From Halorussus litoreus (GTDB lineage Archaea; Halobacteriota; Halobacteria; Halobacteriales; Haladaptataceae): 64,000 bases of DNA. The position numbers and the translations under genes are program-made. The notes under the pieces are model-generated. The model did no database searches and had not been told where the DNA came from. It was given only the letters and a program-made list of their open reading frames with translations. Position 1 is the stretch's first letter, and each line of letters begins with the position of its first letter. Positions 33,955 through 46,597 of the stretch are shown here, one piece after another. The stretch covers positions 1 through 64,000 of the forward strand of contig NZ_QLVG01000038.1 in the NCBI RefSeq assembly GCF_003382685.1, written 5' to 3'.

Positions 33955-35070
33955 ATGACAGTCATCGAGGGCCAGCAGACCGACCTCGGAGCAGAGTGGA
34001 CCACGGTCGGCGAACGGCGCATCCCCGACCACTATGGGCGGCCCGAGCGCGCCCATCGCGCGGTCCGCAACGTCGTCGGCGTCACCGAGATGCCGTACGG
34101 CGTAGTGGTCGTTCGGGGCGACGACCGGGTGGAGTACGTCGACAACGTGGTGTCGAACCGGGTGCCGACCGACGACGGCGAGGGAGCCTACGCGCTGCTG
34201 CTCGACCCGCAGGGCGGCGTCGAGTTGGACCTCTACGTCTACAACGCGGGCGAGCAGCTCCTCCTGTTCGTCCCGCCGGGCGAGGCCGGGGCGCTCGCCG
34301 ACGAGTGGCGCGAGAAGGTGTTCATCCAGGACGTGGAGATCGAGGTCGCCACCGACGGGTTCGGAGTGTTCGGCGTCCACGGCCCGAAGGCGACCGAGAA
34401 GATCGCCAGCGTGCTCAACGGCGCATCGACGCCCGAGGGCCACCTCTCGTTCGTCCGCGGACGGATGGCCGAGGTCGGCGTCACCGTGATCCGGACCGAC
34501 GCGCTCACCGGCGAGGAGGGGTTCGAGGTGGTCTGTGCGACCGGGACGACCGTCAACGAGACCGGTGAGGAGCGAGCGAACGCCGAACTGGTGTACGACA
34601 CGCTGCTGACCCACGGGCTGAACGCCGCGCCGTTCGGCCGCTCGACGTGGAACACGCTCACCCTCGAAGCCGGAACGCCACTGTTCGAGACCGAACTCGA
34701 TGGCACCATTCCGAACGTCCTCGGCCTCCGGAACGCCGTGGACTTCGAGAAGGGCTGTTTCGTCGGTCAGGAGGTCGTTTCGCGCGTGGAGAACCGCGGT
34801 CAGCCCAGTCAGCGACTCGTGGGGCTTTGCCCCGATGCTGTCCCCGACTCGGGCGCGGCCGTGTTCGCGGGCGACGAGGCGGTCGGCGAGGTGACGCGGG
34901 CCGCCGAGAGCCCGACCGAAGGCGAACCCCTCGCGCTCGCGGTGGTGGACTACGGAATCGAGGACACCGAGTTGACTGTCAGGGTCGCGGGCGAGGAGGT
35001 CCCGGCCGAGCGTGCGGCGCTCCCGTTCGTCGAGGGGAGCGACCGCTCGGCGCGGATTCCGGAGTACTAG
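33955..35070 (+). CDS. ygfZ: YgfZ/GcvT-like folate-binding protein
   Basis: A 371-residue member of the GcvT/YgfZ family. The YgfZ/CAF17 signature KGCFVGQEVVSR is present at about residues 264-275, preceded by LGLRNAVDFE. These proteins bind tetrahydrofolate and assist Fe-S enzyme maturation rather than glycine cleavage; the cysteine of the motif supports YgfZ over true aminomethyltransferase. Complete length. Start at the ATG at 33955, after an AT-rich stretch (CCCTTTAATCCC). Faces the AI-2E permease gene convergently. Confidence 0.85.
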   Translation: MTVIEGQQTDLGAEWTTVGERRIPDHYGRPERAHRAVRNVVGVTEMPYGVVVVRGDDRVEYVDNVVSNRVPTDDGEGAYALLLDPQGGVELDLYVYNAGEQLLLFVPPGEAGALADEWREKVFIQDVEIEVATDGFGVFGVHGPKATEKIASVLNGASTPEGHLSFVRGRMAEVGVTVIRTDALTGEEGFEVVCATGTTVNETGEERANAELVYDTLLTHGLNAAPFGRSTWNTLTLEAGTPLFETELDGTIPNVLGLRNAVDFEKGCFVGQEVVSRVENRGQPSQRLVGLCPDAVPDSGAAVFAGDEAVGEVTRAAESPTEGEPLALAVVDYGIEDTELTVRVAGEEVPAERAALPFVEGSDRSARIPEY

Positions 35071-35086
35071 ATTCGAGATTACTTTC

Positions 35087-36100
35087 TCACGCGTACTCGC
35101 GCGCGACCACCCGAACGAGTGCACGTGTGAACCCCAGCACGATGGGGCCGACGAAGATGCCCATGAAGCCGAACACGAGCAGGCCGCCGAACATCCCGAG
35201 CACGAGGATGGCCGGATTCAACTTCGCGCTCCGGCCGCCGACAACCGGCCGGAGGTAGTTGTCGGTGAGGTTCACCACGCCGAAGCCGTAGACGAGCAGG
35301 GCCGCTCCGCGGAAGATTCGCCCGGTGGCGACGAGGAACAGCGCGGCCGGAATCCAGATGAACATCGAGCCGACCAGCGGGAGGATGCCGAACACGACCG
35401 CGAGCACCGTCCAGAACAGCACGTTCGAGAAGCCGAGCGCGAACAGCGCGAGCCCGGTGAGTACGGCCTGCACCACCGCGATGACCAGCGTGGTGATGAG
35501 CACCGCGTAGGTGAGCCGGTCGAGTTCCGCGATCAGTTCGTCCTGCACGGCCTGTGGGAGTGGGGTCACCCTGCGGACCCACGCCACGGCCGACCGGCCG
35601 TCCACGAGCAGGTAGTACAGCACGAACCCGAATATCGTGAGCCCGAGTGTGACCTTCGAGAGGCCGCCGAGCCAGCCTGACGCCTCCCCGACGACGCGCC
35701 CGAGCCCCGACTGGACGATTCCGGCCACCTCCTGTAACGCCTGATCGACGTACTCCAGCGGGTCGACCCCGGCCAACTCGATGGACAGTTGGCGCAGGGA
35801 TTCGAGCTCCGCGCCGAGGTCCGCGCGCTGGAAGCTCTCTATCGCGGCGACCGCCTGCTGGACCACGACCCGGAGCAACAGCACGAGCGGGAGCGCGAAC
35901 AGCACCGTAGACGCCAGCATCAGCACGACTGCAGACTTTCGGGGGCCGATGCGGGGCGCGAGCTGGCGCTGGAGCGGGAACAGGGTGTACGCCAGCAGCA
36001 CCGCGAGCGCGACGTAGGTGAAGAAGGGCCACACCACGAGCAGCGAGGCGTACAGCCCTACCGCCAGCAGGAGGAGGGCAAACGCCTTCTCGGCATCCAT
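35087..36100 (-). CDS. AI-2E family membrane permease
   Basis: A 337-residue AI-2E/PerM family permease with about eight hydrophobic segments, including the paired N-terminal spans (AFALLLLAVGLYASLLVVWPFFTYVALAVLLAY) and the family-conserved LLVYGFGVVNLTDNYLRPVVGGRSAKLNPAI near the C-terminus. Members export or exchange diverse small molecules (some act as Na+/H+ antiporters); autoinducer transport is not implied. Start chosen at 36100 (MDAEKAFALL); the upstream in-frame part to 36361 is antisense to nothing but low complexity and lacks support. Confidence 0.88.
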   Translation of the reverse strand: MDAEKAFALLLLAVGLYASLLVVWPFFTYVALAVLLAYTLFPLQRQLAPRIGPRKSAVVLMLASTVLFALPLVLLLRVVVQQAVAAIESFQRADLGAELESLRQLSIELAGVDPLEYVDQALQEVAGIVQSGLGRVVGEASGWLGGLSKVTLGLTIFGFVLYYLLVDGRSAVAWVRRVTPLPQAVQDELIAELDRLTYAVLITTLVIAVVQAVLTGLALFALGFSNVLFWTVLAVVFGILPLVGSMFIWIPAALFLVATGRIFRGAALLVYGFGVVNLTDNYLRPVVGGRSAKLNPAILVLGMFGGLLVFGFMGIFVGPIVLGFTRALVRVVAREYA

Positions 36101-36155
36101 ACCGCCAGTACGTGAGCCGCGTGGAAAAAGGCCAGTGACGTTCTCGCGTCGCTGT

Positions 36156-37109
36156 TCAGTAGATGATGCCGAGCAGCCCGTTCGACGAGCCGAAGTCCGA
36201 GCCGTTGTACACGTCCTGATTCTCGGTGAAGTAGACGCCGAGCGACTCCCACGCGTCGAGGAACTCGCGGCGCGAGTCGGCGAACTGCCAGTCAGGGTCC
36301 GTGATGTGGCCGTGGTCCCACGGGTCGTGGTGGGCACCGCAGACGACCGCGTAGTCGTCATCGTCGGCCGACGGAACGTCGTAGAGCCGGCCGTGCCACT
36401 GGGCGGTCACGCCGGTCGACTTCTTGACGTGCTTGTCCTGCTTCTTGGAGACGTAGCTGCTCCCGTCGTAGTAGAGGATGTACCGGTCGCTCGACGGCAC
36501 GAAGTTGCCCCAGTCGCCGTCCTCGACCATCTTCGAGCGGACCTCGCTGGCCGACAGGCCGAGGTAGCGACGCCACGCCACGTTGATCGGCGCAGTCCGC
36601 TCGTCGACGCTCCCGGACCGGTAGTTGTACAGCGGGCCGTAATAGTACGGCGAGTGGCTGTCGGCCTCGGGACCGCTCTCCTCGCGCTCGGCTTTCAACT
36701 GACTCCGGAGCTGCTGTTCGGCGGCGGCGTGCTGTTCGAAGGTGCCGAAGACTCCGGTGTCGCGGTACTGAATCACGCTGGCTCCGCGGGACTCCCGCAC
36801 GTCCTCGGGGACGCGCTCGCTGGCGACCGTAATCGGGTCGTACTCGACGGTCGCACGCCCGAAGTGAGGTCGGAGGTCCTGGCTCACGAACCGCTCGTGG
36901 TGGACGTACTCGTCGCCGTCGGGCTCGAACCGGTGGATTCGCTTGCCGGTTGCGGTGATCGGTCCCTCGCTCTTGCCCGGCGAACTACCGCCTCCGGACT
37001 CGCTCGCGGCCGCGGTTCCAGTGGGAACCGCCGCCGCGAACAGGCCGGCGGCCGCACCGCGGAGGAGTCGTCGGCGTCCGATGCTGTCGGAGTCGTCGTC
37101 TCGAACCAT
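36156..37109 (-). CDS. Tat-exported hypothetical protein
   Basis: A 317-residue secreted protein of unknown function. The Tat signal is IGRRRLLRGAAAGLFAAAVPTG (residues about 10-31), followed by a Ser/Gly linker. The mature part is rich in Tyr, Trp and His (SPYYYGPLYNYRSGS, CGAHHDPWDHGHITDPDWQF) but matches no family I know. The ATG at 37109 places the twin arginines correctly; the frame extends upstream to 37259 across the divergent uvrA promoter region and should be ignored. Confidence 0.78.
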   Translation of the reverse strand: MVRDDDSDSIGRRRLLRGAAAGLFAAAVPTGTAAASESGGGSSPGKSEGPITATGKRIHRFEPDGDEYVHHERFVSQDLRPHFGRATVEYDPITVASERVPEDVRESRGASVIQYRDTGVFGTFEQHAAAEQQLRSQLKAEREESGPEADSHSPYYYGPLYNYRSGSVDERTAPINVAWRRYLGLSASEVRSKMVEDGDWGNFVPSSDRYILYYDGSSYVSKKQDKHVKKSTGVTAQWHGRLYDVPSADDDDYAVVCGAHHDPWDHGHITDPDWQFADSRREFLDAWESLGVYFTENQDVYNGSDFGSSNGLLGIIY

Positions 37110-37136
37110 CGTGAAGGGGACAATTCGCGCTTGATT

Positions 37137-37182
37137 CAAATTTCTTTCGCAAGTATAGATATTTATTTTATATACTCTCGGA
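37137..37182. promoter_or_regulatory. AT-rich divergent promoter region (Tat protein / uvrA)
   Basis: An AT-rich block (AAATTTCTTTCG ... TATAGATATTTATTTTATATAC) between the divergent Tat-protein gene and uvrA. TATA-like elements exist for the minus strand; it is 70-115 bp upstream of uvrA, so uvrA may have a leader or another start site. Confidence 0.45.
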
Positions 37183-37251
37183 GGCTGCGTATCGGGCGAG
37201 TTCGACCCGAACCGACAGCGTTTCAGCCCCCACGTTCCTACCTGTGTCCAG

Positions 37252-40203
<2,952 letters not shown>

Positions 40204-40206
40204 AGC

Positions 40207-40262
40207 TCGACGAACGAGCGCGCCCGCTCCGGCGCGCCGGAGCGGGCGCGCTCGTTCGTCGA
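40207..40262. repeat. perfect 56-bp palindrome after uvrA
   Basis: Arms 40207-40234 and 40235-40262 are exact reverse complements with no loop (28 bp each), starting 4 bp after the uvrA stop. It is the longest perfect palindrome in the window. No T-run is adjacent. It could form an extruded cruciform or a transcript-end hairpin. Confidence 0.9.
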
Positions 40263-40470
40263 ATCTGAGAGTTCCACGCCACCTTCCATCCGTGTATCGT
40301 CGGATTAACGCCGGGAATTCCCGAGTTACCCACGAAACGTTATCGGTGTTTGATATTCCTGCTCGGCTAAGTACTGGATAACAAAGTGTGCACCCGGAGA
40401 AATCCACGCACCGTGTTACGATGGGTGGCAGTGGCATTGGCGCAACAAGGGATTGAGCGGTTTCGGTAGC

Positions 40471-41022
40471 ATGAGCTCGGCAGAAAATTCACCGGAAGGG
40501 GAGACGCTGTCGGAGGACCTGATCTTCGACGTCCTCAAGAACCGGCGACGGCGGTACACGCTTCATTACCTCAAACAGCAGGATCGCCCGGTCGAACTGA
40601 GCGAACTCGCCGAGCAGGTGGCGGCGTGGGAGAACGACACGACCGTCGAGGGGCTGTCGGCCAACGAGCGCAAGTCGGTCTACACCTCGCTGTACCAGAC
40701 GCATCTCCCGAAGCTGGCGGACGCGGGCATCGTGGATTACAACCAGAACCGCGGTGTGGTTGAGCTGTCGGGCAACGCGGCCCAGCTGGAGGGGTATCTT
40801 CAGCCGCAGGACGAGTTCCCGTGGATCCGCTACTACCTCGGGCTCGCGCTGGTGAGCGCGGTCCTCGTGGTGGGCGACCTCCTCGGGATTCCGCCGTTCG
40901 AGGCCATCCCCGACCAGATCTGGGGCGTCCTCATCGTCGCGGCGTTCGCACTCTCGGCGGCGACCCACTACCTGCGCCAGCGACGACTCGGTAGCTCGGA
41001 GGGGCCGCCGACCGACGAGTGA
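40471..41022 (+). CDS. winged-helix protein with two membrane spans (DUF7344-type)
   Basis: A 183-residue protein with an N-terminal winged helix (LIFDVLKNRRRRYTLHYLKQ, LSELAEQVAAWE, VYTSLYQTHLPKLADAGIVDY) and two C-terminal hydrophobic spans (LGLALVSAVLVVGDLLGI and IWGVLIVAAFALSAATHYL). This is the common haloarchaeal membrane-tethered regulator form I recall as DUF7344. I chose the ATG at 40471; a TTG six codons upstream is possible. Target genes unknown. Confidence 0.85.
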   Translation: MSSAENSPEGETLSEDLIFDVLKNRRRRYTLHYLKQQDRPVELSELAEQVAAWENDTTVEGLSANERKSVYTSLYQTHLPKLADAGIVDYNQNRGVVELSGNAAQLEGYLQPQDEFPWIRYYLGLALVSAVLVVGDLLGIPPFEAIPDQIWGVLIVAAFALSAATHYLRQRRLGSSEGPPTDE

Positions 41023-41093
41023 GCGGCGTCGAACGAAGTGGAGTTCGCGCCGGAGCGGAGAATACTTGGGCGGTAGCGACGTAACCCGTACCG

Positions 41094-42182
41094 ATGTACG
41101 ACTTCGTGGTGGTCGGGGCCGGACCGGCGGGCTCGCGTTTCGCCCGCCGAGTGGCCGAACGGGGGGCGGACGTGCTGGTGCTCGAACGCGGCGAGGTCGG
41201 CGAACCGCTCGCCTGCTCGGGCCACGTCAGCACCGACATCTGGGAGTTCACGCCCGACGGCGCGCGCGAGGAACTGCTCCAGAACGAGGTGTACGGCGCG
41301 CGGTTCCACGTCGGCGGGCCCGACAGCGACGACTACCCCTTCTACAAGCACGAGGTCGTCTCGAACGTCATCGACCGCGTGGGCCTCGACAGGCTGCTCG
41401 CCGAAGCTGCCAGCGAGGCCGGCGCGGACCTCCGGGAGAACCACAGCGTCTCGGCCGTCGAAGAGCATGCCGACCGGGTCGAAGTCACCGCCAGCACGCC
41501 CGACGGCACCGAGACGTTCGAGGCCCGGATGGTCGCGGGCTGCGACGGCCCCGTCTCGCGAGTGCGTGACGAACTCGGCCTGTCCGACCCCGGCGAGAAG
41601 CTCCAGGGCGTGCTGGCCTTCAGCGACGAGGACGACCCCGGCGACTACGTGGACGTTCACCTCACGGCCCCGCGATTCTTCGCGTGGCGAATCCCTCGCG
41701 GCGACGCGGGCGTCGAGTACGGCCTCGCGGCCCCGCCGGGTTCGGACCCGAGCGCGAACGACCTCTTCTCCGAGTTCACCGAGGAGTACGACGTGGAGAC
41801 GGTGAACTTCTGCGCCGGGATGATCCCGGTCGGTCCCGCCGACTCGGTGACGAGCCGGCGCGGGTTCCTGATCGGCGACGCCGCCGCCCAGACCAAGCCG
41901 TTCACCGGGGGCGGGATCCTGTACGGCATGACCGCTGCGGACCACGCCGCGCGGGAGATCGACCCCGAGCGACCCGCGACCCTGCAGCACTACGAAGCGG
42001 CGTGGCGCGACGACCTGAGCACCGAAATCAGACTGGGCCACTGGATTCGGAAGTGCTACTCGCTGCCGGAGAGGGTTCAGCACGCGGGGCTGTCGGCGTT
42101 CTCGGGCGAGATCGGGGTCCACATGGACGAGCCGAGTTCGTTCTTCTCGAAGGAGCACCTGTCGAAGCTGCTGTCGGGGTAA
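41094..42182 (+). CDS. geranylgeranyl reductase family FAD protein
   Basis: A 362-residue flavoprotein of the geranylgeranyl reductase family, which saturates isoprenoid chains of archaeal lipids or quinones. The FAD-binding motif VVVGAGPAGSRFARRVAERG is at residues 5-24; the second FAD motif GFLIGDAAAQTKPFTGGGILYGM is near 262-284. Cysteine at CSGHVS is in the position of the family PxxYxWxFP/CG region. Which isoprenoid it reduces cannot be told. A short TATA-like element is not obvious; single gene downstream of the DUF7344-type regulator. Confidence 0.88.
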   Translation: MYDFVVVGAGPAGSRFARRVAERGADVLVLERGEVGEPLACSGHVSTDIWEFTPDGAREELLQNEVYGARFHVGGPDSDDYPFYKHEVVSNVIDRVGLDRLLAEAASEAGADLRENHSVSAVEEHADRVEVTASTPDGTETFEARMVAGCDGPVSRVRDELGLSDPGEKLQGVLAFSDEDDPGDYVDVHLTAPRFFAWRIPRGDAGVEYGLAAPPGSDPSANDLFSEFTEEYDVETVNFCAGMIPVGPADSVTSRRGFLIGDAAAQTKPFTGGGILYGMTAADHAAREIDPERPATLQHYEAAWRDDLSTEIRLGHWIRKCYSLPERVQHAGLSAFSGEIGVHMDEPSSFFSKEHLSKLLSG

Positions 42183-42456
42183 GTCTGCTTCGACCTCCTG
42201 ATTCATTGCCCCAGCCCGCTAACCCACCCACGATACTCCCGATAGCCGACGCCTTCGAGCACGAGTACCGCGGTTACGCCCTCGTCTTCCGAGCCTTGGC
42301 TCGCGTCACTCGCCAAGATGCCGAGCACCCCTGCCCTTTCAGTTCGCCAGGAGCGTGGATTGAGTCACTGCTCGAAACAAGGAGTTAGCTGCGCGTATCT
42401 GAACACCGCCTCCCGGTGACCCAAACAAAGTTGTGTCCCACGCGCCACGGTCGAGT

Positions 42457-42900
42457 ATGCTCGTTCGAGACGCCATGACGACCGACGTGGTGACGGTTCC
42501 CGCGGGCGCGTCGCTCCGGCAGGCCGTCGGTCGGATGCTCCGCGACGGCGTCGGGAGTGTGGTGCTCACTCGCGAGGGCACCCCGTCCGGTATCGTCACC
42601 GAGTCCGACGCGCTGAAGGCGGGCTATCGCTTCGAGCGCCCGCTCGCCGAGATCCCGGTCACGAAGGCGGCGAGCGACTCGCTGACGACGATCACCGAGC
42701 GCGCGACGATCCGCAAGGCGGTCCGGCAGATGCGCCGCCACGACGTAAAGAAACTCCCCGTGGTGAACGGGATGGAACTGGTCGGCATCCTCACGATGAC
42801 CGACGTGGTGGTGCGTCACGAGTCGCTCATCGACGAGGCCATCGCGCTGGAAGAGGGCCGAGACGGGTGGTCGCCGGAGCACGACACCGAGGACCGCTGA
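42457..42900 (+). CDS. tandem CBS-domain protein
   Basis: A 147-residue protein made of two CBS domains: LVRDAMTTDVVTVPAGASLRQAVGRMLRDGVGSVVLTREG..GIVTESDAL and a second repeat ending VKKLPVVNGMELVGILTMTDVV. CBS pairs bind adenosyl nucleotides and act as energy or redox sensors. No effector domain is fused. The ATG at 42457 begins the first CBS; an in-frame start eight codons upstream is less likely. Convergent with the SDR gene. Confidence 0.92.
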   Translation: MLVRDAMTTDVVTVPAGASLRQAVGRMLRDGVGSVVLTREGTPSGIVTESDALKAGYRFERPLAEIPVTKAASDSLTTITERATIRKAVRQMRRHDVKKLPVVNGMELVGILTMTDVVVRHESLIDEAIALEEGRDGWSPEHDTEDR

Positions 42901-42935
42901 CGCGCGTACCTGACTCACGCGGTCTCGACTCGGAT

Positions 42936-43676
42936 TCACACCTCTTCGGGCAACCACCCGCCGTCGACTTCGACGTTCTCGCCGCTGATGTAGTCGCTGT
43001 CCTCCTCGAGGAAGAAGAGGACGGCTTGCGCCACGTCCTCGAAGCCGGCCGGTCGGCCGCGGGGCAGTTCCTCGGGGAACTCGTCGGAGTTCTCGACCAC
43101 GTAGGGCGACACCGCGTTCGCAGTGATGCCGTCGTGCTGGGTGTCGTTGGCGAGCATCCGGGTGAACATCAGCACACCCTGCTTGGCGATGAAGTACGGC
43201 GCGTTCTTCGGACTCATCAGGCCCTTCTCGGCACTGGCGTAGCCGACGTTCACGATGCGGCCCCACGATTGGTCGCGCATTCCCGGTAGGGCGCGCCTGC
43301 AGCAGAGATAGGTTCCGTTGACGTTCGCCTGCAGGACGGTGTTCCACTGCTCGAAGGAAATCGACTCCCAGTGGTCGGGCGCGAACGGGCCGACGTTGTT
43401 CACCAGCACGTCCACCGTGCCGAGGGAGTCCTCGACCGCGTCGAACATCGCGTCCACGTCGTCGGGGTCCATTACGTCGCCCTGCACGGTCGTCGCTCGG
43501 GGCGCACCGCGCTCGCGAGCCTCGGCGGCCACCTCCTCGGCGGCGTCGGCGCTGGACCGGTAGTGGACCGCAACCGACGCGCCCTGCTCGGCGATAGCGT
43601 ACAGCAGTTCGCGACCGGCGCCCCCGGCGCTCCCGGTGACGAGCGCGATCCGGTCGGTCAGGTCTGGTCGTATCAC
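42936..43676 (-). CDS. short-chain dehydrogenase/reductase
   Basis: A 246-residue classical SDR. The cofactor motif is TGSAGGAG (14-21), the structural NNVG is at 93-96, and the catalytic Tyr161/Lys165 pair appears in YFIAK after a serine-containing strand (IVNVGYASAEKG). Fold and length suit a 3-oxoacyl or sugar reductase; the substrate is unknown. A GTG start at 43676 gives the standard N-terminus (VIRPDLTDRIALVTG); the frame up to 43778 adds non-conserved sequence. Confidence 0.88.
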   Translation of the reverse strand: MIRPDLTDRIALVTGSAGGAGRELLYAIAEQGASVAVHYRSSADAAEEVAAEARERGAPRATTVQGDVMDPDDVDAMFDAVEDSLGTVDVLVNNVGPFAPDHWESISFEQWNTVLQANVNGTYLCCRRALPGMRDQSWGRIVNVGYASAEKGLMSPKNAPYFIAKQGVLMFTRMLANDTQHDGITANAVSPYVVENSDEFPEELPRGRPAGFEDVAQAVLFFLEEDSDYISGENVEVDGGWLPEEV

Positions 43677-43972
43677 GCTCCGGAGTTGGGACTCGGGCCA
43701 TATCGTTGTTGAGGCTGTAGCATAGCCGTGTTCGGACGAGCGCGACCATCTGACTGGTTTCGGTCGACGGAACAACAACCACCCTGGCGGACTGAAAGGG
43801 CGAGGGCGCTCGACCCGGCCCGGACGATGTAAGTACTGGACCGAACGACCGCAGGGAGCGAGGGAAGCGCACAGCGAGTCCCGGCCGGTCGAGCGACCGA
43901 GGGCTTTCGAAACTCTCTATGACACTCCTCCTACTGGTATCGCGGAGAAACCGATCACGTCGAACCCAAAAC

Positions 43973-44308
43973 TCAGTCGAACGCGAAGTAGCGCTCGTAG
44001 TGGTCCGCACAGCCAGGGTTGAACGCCGCCCCGCAGTCCGGACATTCGTGATCCCCATTCACGAACTCCCGCGGCGTCAGCTCCGCACCGCACGCACCGC
44101 ACAGCACCGCGGACGCCGAACTCTCCACCGACAGTCGCTCCGGGTCGTGGTCTTCGACGGCCTCGTGACACCGGAAGCAGGGGTAGTAGGCGTCACAGCA
44201 GGCGAATTTGAGCGCTACCACGTCGCGCTCGGTGTCGTAGTGGGCACAGCGCGTCTCGGCGTCCACCTCGACGCCGCGAACCTGCACACCTCCGATCTCG
44301 CGCTCCAT
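43973..44308 (-). CDS. CHY zinc-finger protein
   Basis: A 111-residue protein with the CHY-type zinc finger: RCAHYDTERDVVALKFACCDAYYPCFRCHEA, then a second cluster (LCGACGAEL...HECPDCGAAFNPGC) giving about nine Cys/His ligands for three zincs. Bacterial and archaeal single-domain CHY proteins have no settled function. It is directly downstream of the aminopeptidase gene (6-nt gap, same strand), so the pair is an operon. Confidence 0.92.
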   Translation of the reverse strand: MEREIGGVQVRGVEVDAETRCAHYDTERDVVALKFACCDAYYPCFRCHEAVEDHDPERLSVESSASAVLCGACGAELTPREFVNGDHECPDCGAAFNPGCADHYERYFAFD

Positions 44309-44314
44309 CGTCGT

Positions 44315-45259
44315 TCAGGGCTCGGGCAGCGTGACTTCTTCACCATCGGCGTAGACTGTGGGCTCCCGGAGGATGCCGTCGAAGTGGATGGGTGCCTCGG
44401 TGTCGCCGCCAATGCTGGCGTCGTCGCCCAGCGCGATGTGGACCGTCCCGCCGGCCTTCTCGTCGAGCAGGACCGAGCCGACGAGTTCCGTGACCGCGAC
44501 GTTGGTGCCGATGCCGAGTTCCGCGAGGTTGTACGCCGCGTCGCCGACCTCCTCGGCGGCCTCCTCGACCAGTGAGCGGATCTCGTCGTCGGAGATGCGG
44601 GTGACCTGCCCGTCCTCTACGTCGAATTCGAGGGTCTGGCCGTCGTCGAGCAGGCCGTGGGGCATCATGGTTCCGTCGACGACGTAGGTGCCGTTCGCGT
44701 CCTCGGGGCTGACGAACACCTCGCCAGCGGGGAGGTTCGAGAACTCGCCCGGCTCGTGGACGATACCGGTGTCGAGGTGCCACTCGCGGTCGCCGGGCGC
44801 GAAGGTGATGTCGGTTCCCTGCGGCGAGGTGACCCGGACCTCGTCGGCGTCCTCGACCTGCGCGAGCACGTCGTCGCAGTGGGCGGCGATGGACTCGTAG
44901 TCGGCGTCCAGCCCCGTGGTGAACACCTCCTCGGTGATGCCGGGCAGGGTCGCGCCGCGCGCCCCGGCGTCGTTGGCGTCGCTCCGAGCGCGGGTGTGGC
45001 TCAGGCTCTTGGTCGTCGGTGCGAGGAACACGTCACTGGCGGCCATCGCGGCGCTGACTGGCTCCGGCGGCTCTGCGCCGTGGCTCGCGCCCGGCGGGAA
45101 CCGCACGATACTGGCGTCGTCGGTGACGTCGCTGGCGACCTCGTAGAGCGCCTCGCCAATCGGCTGGCGCTTGTCGTCGGTGACGATGCAGCACGACTCC
45201 TCGGAATCGAGCGCGAGACACTGCTCGATGGCGGTTTCGGCCGCGTCGCTGAGACTCAT
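44315..45259 (-). CDS. M29-like aminopeptidase
   Basis: A 314-residue protein of the archaeal branch of the M29 (AmpS/AmpT) aminopeptidase group. Likely metal-ligand segments are [24 protein letters not shown] and IHFDGIL, matching the Glu-His-His-x-Asp pattern of the family. The N-terminal domain has conserved [12 protein letters not shown]. It would remove N-terminal residues from peptides in the cytosol. No signal peptide. First gene of an operon with the CHY finger protein; divergent from gap. Confidence 0.82.
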   Translation of the reverse strand: MSLSDAAETAIEQCLALDSEESCCIVTDDKRQPIGEALYEVASDVTDDASIVRFPPGASHGAEPPEPVSAAMAASDVFLAPTTKSLSHTRARSDANDAGARGATLPGITEEVFTTGLDADYESIAAHCDDVLAQVEDADEVRVTSPQGTDITFAPGDREWHLDTGIVHEPGEFSNLPAGEVFVSPEDANGTYVVDGTMMPHGLLDDGQTLEFDVEDGQVTRISDDEIRSLVEEAAEEVGDAAYNLAELGIGTNVAVTELVGSVLLDEKAGGTVHIALGDDASIGGDTEAPIHFDGILREPTVYADGEEVTLPEP

Positions 45260-45427
45260 GGTCGAGTGGTGGACCGGGTCGGGGTTAGGCTTTCCCTTCG
45301 CGGAACGGACGAATCTCGCCGGTCGGCCGAGCCACCCGTGACCTCGAACGACTTACTCGAACGAGAGTTAGTTCCCGTCGCGCGCCCCCGAAACCATTAT
45401 GCGCGTCGGCATCGGAAATCCAGCCAC

Positions 45428-46441
45428 ATGATACGGGTCGGAATCAACGGGTACGGGACCATCGGCAAGCGCGTCGCGGACGCCGTGCGCGCCCAACCGG
45501 ACATGGAGGTCGCGGGGGTCGCCAAGACGCGACCCAACTTCGAGGCCGAGCAGGCCGTCGAGAAGGGCTTCCCGCTGTACGCCGCCATCGAAGACCGCGT
45601 GGAGCTGTTCGACGACGCGGGCATCGAACTCGCCGGGATGGTCGAGGAACTGGTCGAGGCCAGCGACGTAGTGGTCGATGCCTGTCCCTCGGGCGTCGGT
45701 GAGCAGAACTCCGAGATGTACGAGGCGTACGACACGCCCGCGCTGTATCAGGGCGGCGAGTCCGCCGACTTCGTCGACACCAGCTTCAACGCCCGGTCGA
45801 ACTTCTCGGACGCCAACGGCGCGGACCACGTGCGCGTCGTCTCCTGTAACACGACGGGCCTTTCGCGGCTCATCGCGCCACTCCGCGAGGAGTACGGCGT
45901 CGAGAAGGTCCGGACGACGCTGGTCCGCCGGGGCGGCGACCCGGCCCAGACGGATCGCGGGCCGATCAACGACATCCTGCCGAATCCGATCACGCTACCC
46001 TCCCATCACGGACCGGACGTGAACACCATCTTCCCCGACCTCGACATCGACACGCTCGGGCTGAAGGTGCCCGCGACGCTGATGCACGTCCACAGCGTCA
46101 ACGTCACCCTCGACGAGGCGCCCGACGCCGACGAGGTCCGGGACCTGCTCGAAGGCGAGTCGCGCATCTTCGTCATCCCCGAGCGCTTCGACATCGACGG
46201 CGCGGGCAAGCTCAAGGAGTACGCGCAGGACGTGGGCCGCCCGCGCGGGGACATCTGGGAGAACTGCCTCTGGGGCGAGTCCGTGACCGTAGAGGACGAC
46301 GACCTCTACCTGTTCCAGGCCATCCACCAGGAGAGCGACGTGGTGCCCGAGAACGTCGACGCCATCCGGGCGGTCACGAACGCGGCCGACGCGGCCGAGA
46401 GCATCGCGACGACGAACGAATCGCTCGGGATGGGCATCTGA
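45428..46441 (+). CDS. gap: type II glyceraldehyde-3-phosphate dehydrogenase
   Basis: A 337-residue archaeal-type GAPDH. The NAD(P)-binding start is [20 protein letters not shown], and the catalytic cysteine is Cys140 in [12 protein letters not shown]. Later hallmarks are [19 protein letters not shown] and MHVHSVNV. Type II enzymes in haloarchaea act mainly in gluconeogenesis, beside a bacterial-type enzyme in some species. The ATG at 45428 is clear; upstream in-frame sequence is antisense to the aminopeptidase. A T6 tract follows. Confidence 0.96.
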   Translation: MIRVGINGYGTIGKRVADAVRAQPDMEVAGVAKTRPNFEAEQAVEKGFPLYAAIEDRVELFDDAGIELAGMVEELVEASDVVVDACPSGVGEQNSEMYEAYDTPALYQGGESADFVDTSFNARSNFSDANGADHVRVVSCNTTGLSRLIAPLREEYGVEKVRTTLVRRGGDPAQTDRGPINDILPNPITLPSHHGPDVNTIFPDLDIDTLGLKVPATLMHVHSVNVTLDEAPDADEVRDLLEGESRIFVIPERFDIDGAGKLKEYAQDVGRPRGDIWENCLWGESVTVEDDDLYLFQAIHQESDVVPENVDAIRAVTNAADAAESIATTNESLGMGI

Positions 46442-46459
46442 GCGACGGTGGAGGACTGC

Positions 46460-46465
46460 TTTTTT
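46460..46465 (+). terminator. T6 tract after gap
   Basis: A T6 run 18 bp past the gap stop, a good position for a U-tract terminator separating gap from hsp20. Confidence 0.5.
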
Positions 46466-46597
46466 GGAATCGACGCGACGCTCGTGCATCAGGCGACGCG
46501 TCGCACTCGAACCGGTCTCACGGCTGGCCGTCTTGGGCGTCCGGCAACGACCCCCGACTGCCAAAGGCTTTTGCCGGCTTGCACCCTACCTCCGTTC

